The notes under the pieces were generated by a model. The model was not told the origin of the DNA. It worked only from the letters and a program-made list of their open reading frames with translations, and searched no databases. A DNA stretch of 64,000 nt from Glycomyces terrestris (GTDB lineage Bacteria; Actinomycetota; Actinomycetes; Mycobacteriales; Micromonosporaceae), in the NCBI RefSeq assembly GCF_003933745.1, contig NZ_RSEB01000002.1, forward strand, positions 558,001 to 622,000, read 5' to 3'. Made by a program: the position numbers and the translations under genes. Every line of letters starts with the position of its first letter. The first letter of the stretch is position 1. Shown one piece after another: positions 40,087 through 49,502 of this stretch.

Positions 40087-43022
40087 GCCGTCGCGACCTT
40101 GTCGAGGTCGGCGATGACCTCGGCGAGCAGGACCGGGTCGATCGGCCCCGCCGGGAGGCGGACCTCTTCGAGGACCTGGACGGCCTCAGCGTCGAAGTAG
40201 GGCCCGCCGCCGAAGCCGGGTGCGAGGCGGACGTGGACCGCGCCGCCGCCGGGGACGCGGTGTTCGATCGCGGCCGTCCAGTTGTCGGCCCGGACCGGGG
40301 CCCACCGGCCCTTGGTGAGCCCGTGGAGCGGCCCGGTCCTGGCCTTGCGGCCCTCGAACCGGGTGAGCCGGCCGGCCTCCAGCTCGGCGTCGGTGGCCGC
40401 ACCGGCGGGGCGGCCGAGCTGGTCGAACGGTTGGAGCACTTCGTAGTCGGCGAGCTGCCGCACCCAGGCGGGGAGCGCGCCGCCGAGCAGGACGGGGTGC
40501 GAGAGGCGGACCTCGGCGTCGTCGGGGAGGTCGAGCGCGTCGTCCTCGACGTCGGCGAAGGTGCGGTCCTCGGCGAGCCGGAACGCGACCGGCCCGGACT
40601 GCCACACGAGCCGCCGCACCAGCTCCCACAGCAGCGGGTGCGCCACGAGCCGGTCCCGGAACTCGGCGGCGGTCCAGGTGCGGCCGTACACCATCGCGAG
40701 TTCGAGGCGCTTGACCTGCTCGGCGGTGACCGACGCGGGCCCCTGCTCGGGCACGAGCCGGTCGGCGAGCTGCTCGGCGTCCAGGCCCAGGCCCGCGGCG
40801 ACGAGGTCGACCTGGTTCAGGGCCGCGGCCTTGACGGCCTTGGACCCGCGGAACCTGGTGAGGCGGTGGACGGCGCGCAGCGCCTCCTCGCTCTCGATCG
40901 CGCCGAGCACTTCGAGGCCGTTGAGGGCCCGCTTCGAGAGCCGCTGGTCGGGCCAGGCGCGGATGCAGGCTTCGAGGCGCTCGACGGTGCCGGCGTCGGC
41001 GAAGCGCGCGAGCTGCGTCAGCGCCCACGAGTCCTTCGAGGGCGCGTCGTTGATCTCCCAGGACTCGAACACCGCCCACGAGAGCGCGCTCAGGCTCTCG
41101 GGGTCGCAGTGCTCCTTCACGACGTCGATCCCGGCGTAGGGGATCGCGAGGGAGTCGAGGCTCATCGCGCCGACGAGGTGCTCGACGGCCGCGCGCGGGA
41201 GCCGCTCGCCGGTGCGCAGGAGCACCGGCATGCCGAGGACCGGCTCGACCCACGCGGGGGTCTTGGGCGCCTTGCGGCCGTCGAGGTCGAGCGGGTCGAC
41301 CGCGAGGATCTCGGCGACCGCCGCGGCCGCCTCCTCGCCGTACGGTGCGGCCGCGGCGATGACGGCCGGGTCGCCGAGGCGGCGCGCGGCGTCGCGCAGG
41401 ACCGCTTCGGCGGCCTTCCGCGGCTTGGCCGCCTTGCCGACCGCGTCGGGGACGAGCCAGCGGACCGCGTCGGCCCCGTGCCGGTCGAGCCAGTCGCCGA
41501 CGCTGACGCGGGTCGAGCGGAGCCGCACGAGCCAGTCGGCGGCGAGCCGGGCCGCGGCGGCGCCGCCGATCGGCGGGAGGGCCCGGTGCAGGTTGGGGGA
41601 CTTCGCGAGGGACGCGAGCACGCCGGCGGGGTCCTCACCGTCGGCCAGCCGCCGCTGGATCAACTCGCCGGCCCGCCAGGCCTCCTGTTCGCCTGCGCGC
41701 CAGTGCACCCGATCGTCACCGTCCAGCGGCTCCAGTTCGACGACGAGCTTCTTCCGCTTGGCGGCCTTACGCTTCCACGGCGGCTCCGCCAGGAACCGGG
41801 GCGGTTCGGCGGCCTCGGGCGGGGCGCCGTCCATCGTGAGGAGCCGGTCGACCGCGTCCTTGACGTCGGGTTCGGCGACGGCGTGCGCGGCGCCGAGCAT
41901 CGGCGTCGTCGCGACCAGGTGCGCGAACCGCGACCGCAGCGACGGGCTCGCGCCGGGCGCCACGCGCGCGACGGCCCGCAGCATCCGGCGCGGGAACCGC
42001 TCGGCGAACTCGAGCGCGTAGGGCCCGGTCCGGCCGGCCACGAGGTTGCGCAGCAGGTGGTCGGCGACGGTGTCGCTGGGGAGGCCGGACAGCACGGTGT
42101 ACAGCGACGCGTCGCCGATGTACTCGTGCGTCTCGATCTCGAAGGCGGCCAGGAGGAACGGCGCGCAGTCGGCGCCGAAGAGCTCGACGAGCGAGGCGAC
42201 GCCGTTCGAGTGCCCGTTCTGGCTCGGGTTGCGCCGCAGCCCGGCCGCGGCGAGCTGGTCCATCGAGGACACCGAGGCGATGAGCATGTACTGGTCGTGC
42301 CAGGTCTTGGCGTCGCGCTCGGCCCATTCGGCGCACACCTGCTCCACCCAGTCGGCCTCGGTCGGCATCGCGTAGGCCCGCACCAGCCGCTGCTGGTGGT
42401 TGCGGCCGTACGGTTCGAGGAGCGCCCGGTGGCGCCGGTACTCCGGCCCGGGCAGCGCGGAGAGGTAGGCCCGCAGGTTGAGCGATTCGGTGCGGGTCCA
42501 CTGCGCGCCCTTGGGATTCGCGGGCGCGAACCGGAACGCGGGGGAGTCCGGCCGGTAGCGGGTCGGCGCGTACGACTTGCCGGTGTGCTCGCTCACGATC
42601 CGGATCTCGAGCTGCCGCATGAGCGCGTGGACGGCGAAGTCGGCGCCGTGTTCGAGGATCCAGGCGTCGAACTGGTGGTACTGCCTGCTCACCTCCCACA
42701 GGCTCGTGGACGCGGCGGCGGTGTCGAACACGGCCGCCGCCCCGAGCGCGTCGGGCTCGCCGTCGAGGTAGGCCCGGGCGGCGGCGGTGATCGCCGGGTC
42801 GCTCGCCGGCGACGCGACCGCGGCCTCGATCTGCTCCGCCGTGAGCTCCTTGACCCGCCGCCACAGCTCCGGCATGGCCTCCTCCACCGGGTACGGCCGG
42901 TCCGCGGACGGGTAGCCGCGCCTGCGCGGCGGCTTGAGCTCCAGCGAACCGCGGTAGTCGAGCCACGGCCGCTCGGGGTCGCGGTCCTCGTTCGGGAGTT
43001 GCACGTCGGTCATGGGGGACAT
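40083..43022 (-). CDS. DUF4132 domain protein
   Basis: 979 residues (MSPMTDVQ...; an ATG at 43013 is an alternative, neither has a good ribosome site). It is a large cytoplasmic Ala/Leu/Arg-rich protein with HEAT-like helical repeats in the middle. The C-terminal part has WTAAEFRDRLVAHPLLWELVRRLVWQ, a DUF4132/MolR-type stretch, and then FDQLGRPAG and EGRKARTGPLHGL. Proteins of this kind were linked to molybdate or WGR-domain systems, but no activity is established. It lies 27 bases after the Lrp gene on the same strand, suggesting a two-gene transcript. Confidence 0.75.
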   Translation of the reverse strand: MSPMTDVQLPNEDRDPERPWLDYRGSLELKPPRRRGYPSADRPYPVEEAMPELWRRVKELTAEQIEAAVASPASDPAITAAARAYLDGEPDALGAAAVFDTAAASTSLWEVSRQYHQFDAWILEHGADFAVHALMRQLEIRIVSEHTGKSYAPTRYRPDSPAFRFAPANPKGAQWTRTESLNLRAYLSALPGPEYRRHRALLEPYGRNHQQRLVRAYAMPTEADWVEQVCAEWAERDAKTWHDQYMLIASVSSMDQLAAAGLRRNPSQNGHSNGVASLVELFGADCAPFLLAAFEIETHEYIGDASLYTVLSGLPSDTVADHLLRNLVAGRTGPYALEFAERFPRRMLRAVARVAPGASPSLRSRFAHLVATTPMLGAAHAVAEPDVKDAVDRLLTMDGAPPEAAEPPRFLAEPPWKRKAAKRKKLVVELEPLDGDDRVHWRAGEQEAWRAGELIQRRLADGEDPAGVLASLAKSPNLHRALPPIGGAAAARLAADWLVRLRSTRVSVGDWLDRHGADAVRWLVPDAVGKAAKPRKAAEAVLRDAARRLGDPAVIAAAAPYGEEAAAAVAEILAVDPLDLDGRKAPKTPAWVEPVLGMPVLLRTGERLPRAAVEHLVGAMSLDSLAIPYAGIDVVKEHCDPESLSALSWAVFESWEINDAPSKDSWALTQLARFADAGTVERLEACIRAWPDQRLSKRALNGLEVLGAIESEEALRAVHRLTRFRGSKAVKAAALNQVDLVAAGLGLDAEQLADRLVPEQGPASVTAEQVKRLELAMVYGRTWTAAEFRDRLVAHPLLWELVRRLVWQSGPVAFRLAEDRTFADVEDDALDLPDDAEVRLSHPVLLGGALPAWVRQLADYEVLQPFDQLGRPAGAATDAELEAGRLTRFEGRKARTGPLHGLTKGRWAPVRADNWTAAIEHRVPGGGAVHVRLAPGFGGGPYFDAEAVQVLEEVRLPAGPIDPVLLAEVIADLDKVATA

Positions 43023-43049
43023 TCTGGGGCGGGTGCGCTCACGCGCGGC

Positions 43050-43541
43050 TCACGCCCCGGGCCCCTCGCCGTCCAGCGGCTCCAGGACCCGGTTGTGGTC
43101 GCGCCCGAACACCATCGACGTCTGGAACCGGGCCACCTCGGGCCGGGTGGCGAGGCGGTCGACCAGGAACGCGTGGAGCTGCTCGACGTCCTGCACCGCC
43201 ACGTGCAGCACGATGTCGCTCCCCCCGGAGACGACGAACAGCGTCACCACCTCCGGCCAGGACCCGACGGTCTCGCGGAACGTCTCGTACATGGAGCGCT
43301 GGTGGCGGCCCAGCTGCACCGACACGAGCGCCTCGGCGTGCCGCCCGAGCGCCTTCAGGTCCACGTGGGCGCCGTACCCGCGGATCACGCCCCTGCGGGT
43401 GAGCGCCCGCACCCGCTCCAGCGCGGTCGAGGGCGCGACGCCGAGGCGCCGCGCGAGCTCCCGGTTCGACAGCCGCGCATCCGACTGGAGGAGGCGCACG
43501 ATCGACGCGTCGAGTTCGTCCATCCGCGGATTATCGCCCAT
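43050..43541 (-). CDS. Lrp/AsnC family transcriptional regulator
   Basis: 163 residues. N-terminal helix-turn-helix MDELDASIVRLLQSDARLSNRELARRLGVAPSTALERVRAL (about 7-47), then the RAM ligand domain with ALVSVQLG, VVTLFVVSGGSDIVLHVAVQDVEQLHAFL (about 98-126). These regulators sense amino acids as dimers or octamers. The gene is divergent from an amino-acid permease (62 bases between starts), which it very likely controls in response to substrate, a standard Lrp/transporter pairing. The DUF4132 gene may be its co-transcribed neighbour. Confidence 0.93.
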   Translation of the reverse strand: MGDNPRMDELDASIVRLLQSDARLSNRELARRLGVAPSTALERVRALTRRGVIRGYGAHVDLKALGRHAEALVSVQLGRHQRSMYETFRETVGSWPEVVTLFVVSGGSDIVLHVAVQDVEQLHAFLVDRLATRPEVARFQTSMVFGRDHNRVLEPLDGEGPGA

Positions 43542-43602
43542 CTTCCGGCCATCCGTTCGGCGAGAGGGCCCTTTCGCCGATCACGCGTCTAGCGTTGAGC
43601 GC

Positions 43603-44889
43603 ATGACCACCGCCCCTTCCGGGTCCCTCGGCACCTTCCGCGGGACCGCCCTCTACCTCGGCGCGATCCTCGGCCCCGGCGTGCTCGCCCTCCCGGGCCT
43701 GGCCGCCGCCGCGGCCGGGCCCGCCGCGATCGTCGCCTGGGTCGCGCTGCTGCTCCTGTCGGTCCCCGTCGCCGCCACGTTCGCCGAACTCGCCGCCCGC
43801 CGCCCCGACGCCGGCGGGGTCGCCACCTTCACCCGGGCCGCGTTCGGCGACAAGGCCGCCGCCGTCTGCGGCTGGTGGTTCTTCAGCGTCATCCCCGTCG
43901 GCGCCTCCTCCGCGGCCCTCGTCGGCGCCGAGTACATCGCCGACGCCGCCGGCCTCGGCCGCTCCGCGGTGATCGCCCTCGCCGCCGTCCTCCTCGCGAC
44001 CGCGTTCGCCGCCAACCACATCGGCCTGCGCCTCTCCGGCGGCGCGCAGCTCGTCCTCATGGGACTCCTCGCCGCGCTCCTCGCCGCCGCCTGCGCCGCG
44101 GCCCTCCCGCACCTCGACCCCGCGAACCTGACCCCGTTCGCCCCCATGGGCATCCCCGGCGTCCTCTCGGCCGCCGCGGTCCTGTTCTACGCCTTCTCCG
44201 GCTGGGAGGCCGCCAGCCACCTCTCCGGCGAGTTCACCGACCCCGCCCGGCAGCTGCGGCGCGTCACGGCGCTCGCGCTGGCGGTCGTCGCCGCGATCTA
44301 CCTCGCGCTCGCCACCGCGACGGCGGGCGTCCTCGGCCCCGCCGCCGGCGAGTCCGCCACGCCGCTCACCGGCCTGCTCGCCTACGCGTTCGGCCCGGCC
44401 GCGGCCCCGCTCACGGCCGTGTGCGCGGCGATGCTCAGCCTCGGGGCCATGAACACGTTCATCGCCGGGGCCTCCCGCCTCGGCGCGGCGCTCGCCCGCG
44501 ACGGCGCGATGCCCGCGCCCCTCGCGAAGGGCCACGAGCCCGGCCGCACGCCGCACCGCAGCCTCCTGCTCCTCGGCGCGATCACCTGGACCGCGTTCGC
44601 CGGGACGACGGCCCTCGGTCTGGGCCTCGACCAGCAGATGCGCGCGACCTCCGCCGTCCTCGCCGCCGTCACCGTCCTCGCGTGCGCGGCGGCCGTGCGG
44701 CTCCTCTCCGGCCGGGCCCGCCACCGGGCCCTGTTCGCCACCGCCTGCACGGCCGCGATCGCGACCGCCCTGAACTGGTACCTGCTGCTGCCCTTGGCGA
44801 TAGCGGGCCTGGCCCTCGGCTACCTGCGCCTGCGCCGCCGCCGTGCCCCGCTCCGCGTCGCGGCCCGGCCCGAACCGGTCGACGCCTAG
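43603..44889 (+). CDS. APC superfamily amino-acid permease
   Basis: 428 residues with about twelve membrane segments. The APC entry motif GTALYLGAILGPGVLALPGLAA (about 14-35) is clear, and FYAFSGWEAASHLSGEFTDPARQLRR (about 198-223) is the conserved loop. Substrate is an amino acid or polyamine; the related YjeH/YcaM type exports or imports neutral amino acids. An in-frame open region extends back to 43012, but that would overlap the Lrp gene; the ATG at 43603 gives a standard start. Controlled probably by the divergent Lrp gene. Confidence 0.9.
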   Translation: MTTAPSGSLGTFRGTALYLGAILGPGVLALPGLAAAAAGPAAIVAWVALLLLSVPVAATFAELAARRPDAGGVATFTRAAFGDKAAAVCGWWFFSVIPVGASSAALVGAEYIADAAGLGRSAVIALAAVLLATAFAANHIGLRLSGGAQLVLMGLLAALLAAACAAALPHLDPANLTPFAPMGIPGVLSAAAVLFYAFSGWEAASHLSGEFTDPARQLRRVTALALAVVAAIYLALATATAGVLGPAAGESATPLTGLLAYAFGPAAAPLTAVCAAMLSLGAMNTFIAGASRLGAALARDGAMPAPLAKGHEPGRTPHRSLLLLGAITWTAFAGTTALGLGLDQQMRATSAVLAAVTVLACAAAVRLLSGRARHRALFATACTAAIATALNWYLLLPLAIAGLALGYLRLRRRRAPLRVAARPEPVDA

Positions 44890-44945
44890 CGCCGGAACGC
44901 CGGAAGCGCCTGCCCCGGAACCGGAACGGGCGCTTCAGGACGCGG

Positions 44946-45686
44946 TCAGACGGCGTTCCAGCCGCCGTCGCTGGCGAGCACGGCGCCGTTGGTGTTGCTG
45001 GAGTCGTCGCTGAGGAGCCAGGTGATCGCGGCCGCGAGCTGCTCGGGCTGCGCGGGCCGGCCGGCGTTGACGAAGTACGGCTGGAGGCGCTCGATGCCCA
45101 GCTGGGACTTCGGGGTCGCCTCGATGTTCGTGGCGACGCCGCCGGGCGCGACGGCGTTGCAGCGGATGCCGTCCTTGCCGTAGACGACCGCGACGTGCCG
45201 GGTGAGGCCGATGACGGCGTGCTTGGAGGCGGTGTAGGCGGCCCCGGCCGCCGAGCCGCGCAGGCCCGCCTCGGAGGAGACGTTCACGATGGCGCCGCCG
45301 CCGTTCGCGATCATGACCGGGAGCGCGGCGCGGATGAGGCGCAGCGGGGCGGTGGCGTTGACGCCGAGCACGCGGTCCCACGTGGCGTCGTCGACCTCGC
45401 CGGCGGGGAGGAAGCCGTCCATGATGCCCGCGACGTTCGCGAGCCCGTCGACGCGCCCGCCCGCGGCGGCCACGACCTGGTCGATGACCGGCCCGGCGGT
45501 GAGGTCGCCCGCGACCGGGCGGATCGCGATCTCGGCGGCGAGCTTGTCGAGGCTCTCCTGGTTGACGTCGGCGGCGACGACGGTCGCGCCCTCGGCGGCG
45601 AGGCGCAGCGCGGTGGCCCGCCCGATGCCGGAGCCGGCCCCGGTGACGATGACGGTCCTGCCGGCGAAGCGGTCTTGCGTTGCCAT
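44946..45686 (-). CDS. short-chain dehydrogenase/reductase
   Basis: 246 residues from an ATG at 45686 with AAGGAGG upstream. Classical SDR: cofactor loop TGAGSGIG (about 15-22) with an acidic residue after the second strand (AADVN) favouring NAD(H), LANVAG, catalytic Ser in NVSSEAG, YxxxK as YTASK, and a PGGVATNIE tail. The gene stands alone. A palindrome of 22 bases about 95 bases upstream suggests tight control by a TetR- or MarR-type regulator not found next to it. Substrate unknown. Confidence 0.93.
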   Translation of the reverse strand: MATQDRFAGRTVIVTGAGSGIGRATALRLAAEGATVVAADVNQESLDKLAAEIAIRPVAGDLTAGPVIDQVVAAAGGRVDGLANVAGIMDGFLPAGEVDDATWDRVLGVNATAPLRLIRAALPVMIANGGGAIVNVSSEAGLRGSAAGAAYTASKHAVIGLTRHVAVVYGKDGIRCNAVAPGGVATNIEATPKSQLGIERLQPYFVNAGRPAQPEQLAAAITWLLSDDSSNTNGAVLASDGGWNAV

Positions 45687-45780
45687 GGGTCCTCCTTGAA
45701 TCCCGGCCGCCCCCGGCGGCCCGTGTCGCAGTATTCCCCCGGGCGGGGCCCGGAGGCGGTGGTTCACTCGATCCCATGGA

Positions 45781-45802
45781 TTAAGTCAGTCACCTGACTT
45801 AA
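45781..45802. promoter_or_regulatory. 22-base operator-like palindrome
   Basis: TTAAGTCAG-TCAC-CTGACTTAA has perfect 9-bp arms in an otherwise GC-rich region, upstream of the SDR gene on its promoter side. Its AT-rich arms make it stand out strongly. Confidence 0.65.
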
Positions 45803-45879
45803 GGCTAGCGCGGCGGCAGGCTCGCGGGGCAATGACGGAACGCTATGAACTCGGTCATCGGCTTCCCGGCCGCGGGCCC

Positions 45880-46170
45880 GGAACGGACGGACTCACCAGC
45901 CGGGAAGGGCCCGGGAACGGCCGCTCCGACCGGTTCGAAGCTCCCGCTTCCCAGCCGCGGGCCGGAGCGTACGGACCCCCGGCCGCAGGCCCAGAGCGGG
46001 CGGACCCCGAAGCGCCGGGAACGGCCGCTCCGACCGGCTCGAAACCCCCGCTCCGGAAGAGTCCGTACCCAGACCGAGATCAGAAGCGCCCGCTCCGGAA
46101 GCGCTCAGACGGGTCCGAGCGCCCACACCGGAGCGGGCGCGCTCAGACCGGTCCGAAGCACCCGTGCGCA
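45880..46170. repeat. imperfect direct repeats, about 104-bp period
   Basis: GGGAACGGCCGCTCCGACCGG followed by T/CTCGAA occurs at 45913 and again at 46017. Further CCGCTCCGGAAG and GACCGGTCCGAAGC variants continue to about 46170. The 45803-46186 gap has no credible gene; all frames are Arg/Pro-rich and lack starts with ribosome sites. Confidence 0.55.
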
Positions 46171-46186
46171 GACCGGCCGAAGCCGC

Positions 46187-47467
46187 TCACCGCGACGCGA
46201 GCAGGTGCCGCCGCGCCGTCATCAGCGCGAAGCCCAGCAGGTTCTGGCCCTGCCACGTGCGCGGGTCCGCCGCGAGCGGGTCGTCCGCCGCGAGGCCGAT
46301 GCCCCACACCGAGTCGTCCGGGCTCGCCTCCACCAGCACCCGGTCCCCGGTCGACAGCAGGAAGTTCCGCAGCTCGCCGCGCTGGCTGAACTTCGCGATG
46401 CTGCCGCGCACCACGATCGGGAACCGGTGCCGCTCCCACACCGACAGGTCGAAGTCGGTGACGGTCCGCCCGATCGCCCGCGCCCGCGCGGGGTCGTCGT
46501 CGGCCAGGATCGCCGCCGCGGCCAGCTCGTCCTCGAACAGCATCGCCTTCGACCACATCATGTAGTGCTCGGCCGTGGCGAACCGCCGCCCGCCCACCCG
46601 GATCGGGGCCGGCCACCACTGGTCCAGGCAGCCCGGCGCGAGCCGCCCGCCGTGCGTCTTCACGTGGTCCCAGAAGAACAGGAACCCCTCGTCCCCGGTC
46701 GCCGCAGGCGCCGGGGCCGACCGCCGCACCACCGCGGACGGCACCGACTCCGCCTCCGGGCGGCGCTGGAACGGGCTCCACGGCGCAGGCCGCGCCGGCT
46801 CCTCCGCCTCTTCTGCGGGCGGCACCGGGTGCGGCGCGAACGGCAGGTCGATCTCAGGCGGCTCGTCGGGCGTGAACCCGTCGATGAGCGCGTCGAGCTG
46901 CCCGTCGTCGTACCGCTGCTGGAGCACCCGCAGCGACTCGCACGAGTCGAGGAGCCCCCGCGTGGCGCAGCTGAGCGCGTCGGCCACGTGCAGCGACTCG
47001 GTGAACGCCGCGATCGCGTTGGCGCGCATCGTCTCCGCGTCCGTCGCCACCGCCTCCGCCAGGTACTCGGCGGTGCGGAACGTGCAGTACCCGGCGAGCT
47101 GCGGGAACGGCTGCGGCGCGCCCGCGGCCATGAAGCCGGCCGTGACGATCCACCGCACGGTCCCCGCCACTAGGTTCGGATTCCCGGCCACGTTCGCGGC
47201 CTCCTCGGCGGCCTTCGCGAAGTGCCCGAGGTGGCCGTGGCCGTCCATCGGCTCGGCCGCGGCGGTCAGGAGGCCCTTGAGCTCGTCGGCGAGGCGGTCG
47301 ATCCCGACGGCCGGCGGCTCCGGCTCCGCCGGGCCGAGGTCCAGCCCCTCGAGGTCGGTCATGTAGTACAGCGTCCACGCCCGGTCGGCCGGGCCCGGCG
47401 GGGGTTCCGCGCCGGGCGGCGGATCGGGGGTCGGCGGCGTCGCGCCGCCGGAGTCACTCGGGGGCAT
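46187..47467 (-). CDS. fusion of unknown helical domain with NADAR domain
   Basis: 426 residues from an ATG at 47467. Residues 1-25 are Pro/Gly-rich. About 30-200 is an Ala-rich helical domain of no family I recognise, followed by a Pro/Glu linker. From about residue 261 a complete YbiA/NADAR domain follows: FLFFWDHVK, RRFATAEHYMMWSKAMLF, AIGRTVTDFDLSVWERHR, AKFSQRGELRNFLLSTGDRVLVEASPDDSVWGIGL. NADAR proteins hydrolyse N-glycosidic bonds of riboflavin intermediates or ADP-ribosylated nucleobases, some acting as antitoxins. The extra N-terminal half distinguishes it from plain YbiA. It is divergent from the next gene. Confidence 0.82.
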   Translation of the reverse strand: MPPSDSGGATPPTPDPPPGAEPPPGPADRAWTLYYMTDLEGLDLGPAEPEPPAVGIDRLADELKGLLTAAAEPMDGHGHLGHFAKAAEEAANVAGNPNLVAGTVRWIVTAGFMAAGAPQPFPQLAGYCTFRTAEYLAEAVATDAETMRANAIAAFTESLHVADALSCATRGLLDSCESLRVLQQRYDDGQLDALIDGFTPDEPPEIDLPFAPHPVPPAEEAEEPARPAPWSPFQRRPEAESVPSAVVRRSAPAPAATGDEGFLFFWDHVKTHGGRLAPGCLDQWWPAPIRVGGRRFATAEHYMMWSKAMLFEDELAAAAILADDDPARARAIGRTVTDFDLSVWERHRFPIVVRGSIAKFSQRGELRNFLLSTGDRVLVEASPDDSVWGIGLAADDPLAADPRTWQGQNLLGFALMTARRHLLASR

Positions 47468-47582
47468 CGCTCCAGCTTGGCAGGGGAAGCGCCGCGAGGC
47501 AATCGTCCCCGCGGTCCGGGCCCGCGAGCTTCCCGCCCGGCCGCCGCGTCGGTACGATGAGGACAGGTCCCAAGGAGCACGA

Positions 47583-48125
47583 ATGTCCTCAGCCGAACTC
47601 AAAGCGATCGCCATGCTGCTCAGAGCGCGCAACGCCATCGACGAGCGCATCACCGACGTCGTCGGGCGACCCGTCGTCCACGGCCACCTCTCCGACTGGA
47701 TCGCCGCCCAGATCTTCGACATCGAGCTCGAGCCCGCCGCCAACCAGGCCATCGACGGCTTCTTCCGCAGCGGCCCCCTCGCCGGGCGCACCGTCAACAT
47801 CAAGCACTACACCCGCAACCAGGGCATGCTCGACATGACCGACGCCGAGGACCTCGACACCTACCTCGTCATGACCGGCCCCCGCAGCGCCGGATCCAAA
47901 GGCGTGCACCGGCCCTGGGCCATCGAGCACGTCTACCTCTTCGACGCCCAGGGGCTCTACGACGTGCTGCGCGCCGAGATGCGCCGCATCGGCCAGGCCA
48001 CCAGCGTCCCCGTCCGCTACTGGGAGCAGGCCGAGATCCACCCCGTCTCCCGCAACGCGAACTTCCCGCTCTCCGCCGAGCAGACCGCCGCCCTCGAGGA
48101 GTTCCGCGCCGGACCCGGCGTCTGA
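47583..48125 (+). CDS. hypothetical protein, possible PD-(D/E)xK-like fold
   Basis: 180 residues from an ATG at 47583, which follows GGTCCCAAGGAGC. Soluble, no signal. HGHLSDWIAAQIFDIELEPAANQAIDGFF (about 33-61) followed by RTVNIKHYTRNQGMLDM resembles the order of a restriction-endonuclease-like core (acidic helix, Asp, then x-I-K), but the catalytic Glu/Gln is replaced by Asn, so activity is doubtful. The rest is an alpha/beta protein with VYLFDAQGLYDVLRAEMRR. I do not know a function. It shares a 115-base divergent upstream region with the NADAR fusion. Confidence 0.7.
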   Translation: MSSAELKAIAMLLRARNAIDERITDVVGRPVVHGHLSDWIAAQIFDIELEPAANQAIDGFFRSGPLAGRTVNIKHYTRNQGMLDMTDAEDLDTYLVMTGPRSAGSKGVHRPWAIEHVYLFDAQGLYDVLRAEMRRIGQATSVPVRYWEQAEIHPVSRNANFPLSAEQTAALEEFRAGPGV

Positions 48126-48145
48126 GATCGTCCGGTTCCGCCGCT

Positions 48146-48174
48146 TTCCTTCCGGTCCCCAAGGGCCCTATACT
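48146..48174 (+). promoter_or_regulatory. promoter of GH1 gene
   Basis: TATACT (48169-48174) with TTCCTT (48146-48151) 17 bases upstream; start about 38 bases before the ATG. Confidence 0.5.
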
Positions 48175-48212
48175 GAACCGGCGCAATACGGGGGAGAACG
48201 GAGTCCTTCCCC

Positions 48213-49502
48213 ATGCGTCACGCCGGCCGGGCCCTCGCCTGCCTCGCTCTGCTGTCCTCCCTCGCCGTCGCCGCCCCGGCCGCCGCCCAGGACGACGGCG
48301 TCGCCCCGCTCCCCGACGACTTCCTGTGGGGCGTCTCCTCCTCCGGCTTCCAGTCCGAAGGGAACGGCCCAGACAGCAACTGGCTCAGGTACACCGAGGA
48401 GCAGGAGGACAAAGAGGACGTCGGCGCGTCCGTGGACTTCCGCCACCGCTACGCCGAGGACATCGCGCTCGCCGCGGACATGGGCGTCGAGGTCTACCGC
48501 TTCGGGATCGAATGGGCCCGCGTCGAACCCGCCCCGGGCGCGTGGGACCAGGCCGAGCTCGCCTACTACGACGACGTCGTGCGGCACGTCCTCGACGCCG
48601 GGATGACCCCGATGATCACCCTCAACCACTGGGTCCACCCCGGCTGGGTCGCCGACCAGGGCGGCTGGAGGAGCGAGGAGACCCTGCGCGACTTCACCGC
48701 CTACGCCGAGTCCATCGTGGAGCGGTATGCCGGCCTCGGCGTCATGTGGGTGACCTTCAACGAGCCGACCCTGTACGTCTACCACGAGATCGACAACGGG
48801 GCCGCGACCTGGCTCGACGCGCCCTGGCTGTTCGACCGGCTCGCCCGCGCCCACTCCGCCGCCTACGACTTCATCCACGAGGCCGACCCCGGCGCCATGG
48901 TCACCTCGAACCTCGCGTTCATCCCGCTCACGCCCTGGCTGTTCGACGCGGCGTTCATCGACCGGATCGCGCACGAGCTCGACTTCGTGGGCATCGACTA
49001 CTACATGGGCGTCAGCCTCGACAACCTCACGGCCGCAAGGACGCTCACCGGCGGCCTCGCCGACGCGCAGCCCGACGGGATCTACTACGCGCTGCGCTAC
49101 TACGCGAACAAGTTCCCCGACCTGCCGCTCTACATCGTCGAGAACGGCATGGCCACCCACGACGGCGCCGCCCGGCCGGACGGCCTCAGCCGCGCCGAGT
49201 TCATCGAGGACCACGTCTACTGGCTCCAGCGCGCCCGCGAGGACGGCATCGACGTCATCGGCTACAACTACTGGTCCATCACCGACAACTACGAATGGGG
49301 CTCCTACACGCCGCGGTTCGGCCTCTACACCGTGGACGTCCAGGGCGACCCGTCGCTCACCCGCGTCCCCACCTCCGGCGTGGACGCGTACGCCGCGGTC
49401 ATCGCCGACGGCGGCGTGCCGGCCGGCTACGACCCGGTCGTCCCCGAGTCCGTCTGCTCCCTCATCGACCCGCCCCTCAGCTGCCTCGTGCCCGCTTCTT
49501 GA
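48213..49502 (+). CDS. secreted GH1 family beta-glucosidase
   Basis: 429 residues. A signal peptide ends at APAAAQ (about 21-26), unusual because most bacterial GH1 enzymes are intracellular. The barrel has FLWGVSSSGFQSEG (37-50), the acid/base E184 in TFNEP, and the nucleophile E310 in LYIVENG. GYNYWSITDNYEWGSYTPRFGLYTVD near the C-terminus is the GH1 aglycone-site signature. The loop regions are shorter than in typical 450-480 residue GH1 enzymes. It should release glucose or related sugars outside the cell, next to the xyloglucanase and glucuronoyl esterase of this region. No CebR-like box is seen before it. Confidence 0.9.
   Translation: MRHAGRALACLALLSSLAVAAPAAAQDDGVAPLPDDFLWGVSSSGFQSEGNGPDSNWLRYTEEQEDKEDVGASVDFRHRYAEDIALAADMGVEVYRFGIEWARVEPAPGAWDQAELAYYDDVVRHVLDAGMTPMITLNHWVHPGWVADQGGWRSEETLRDFTAYAESIVERYAGLGVMWVTFNEPTLYVYHEIDNGAATWLDAPWLFDRLARAHSAAYDFIHEADPGAMVTSNLAFIPLTPWLFDAAFIDRIAHELDFVGIDYYMGVSLDNLTAARTLTGGLADAQPDGIYYALRYYANKFPDLPLYIVENGMATHDGAARPDGLSRAEFIEDHVYWLQRAREDGIDVIGYNYWSITDNYEWGSYTPRFGLYTVDVQGDPSLTRVPTSGVDAYAAVIADGGVPAGYDPVVPESVCSLIDPPLSCLVPAS

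Noticed and set aside
39702-43592. Plus-strand open frame of about 1296 codons
   Set aside because: Antisense to the DUF4132 gene; composition is Gly/Arg/Val/Glu-rich without domain features.
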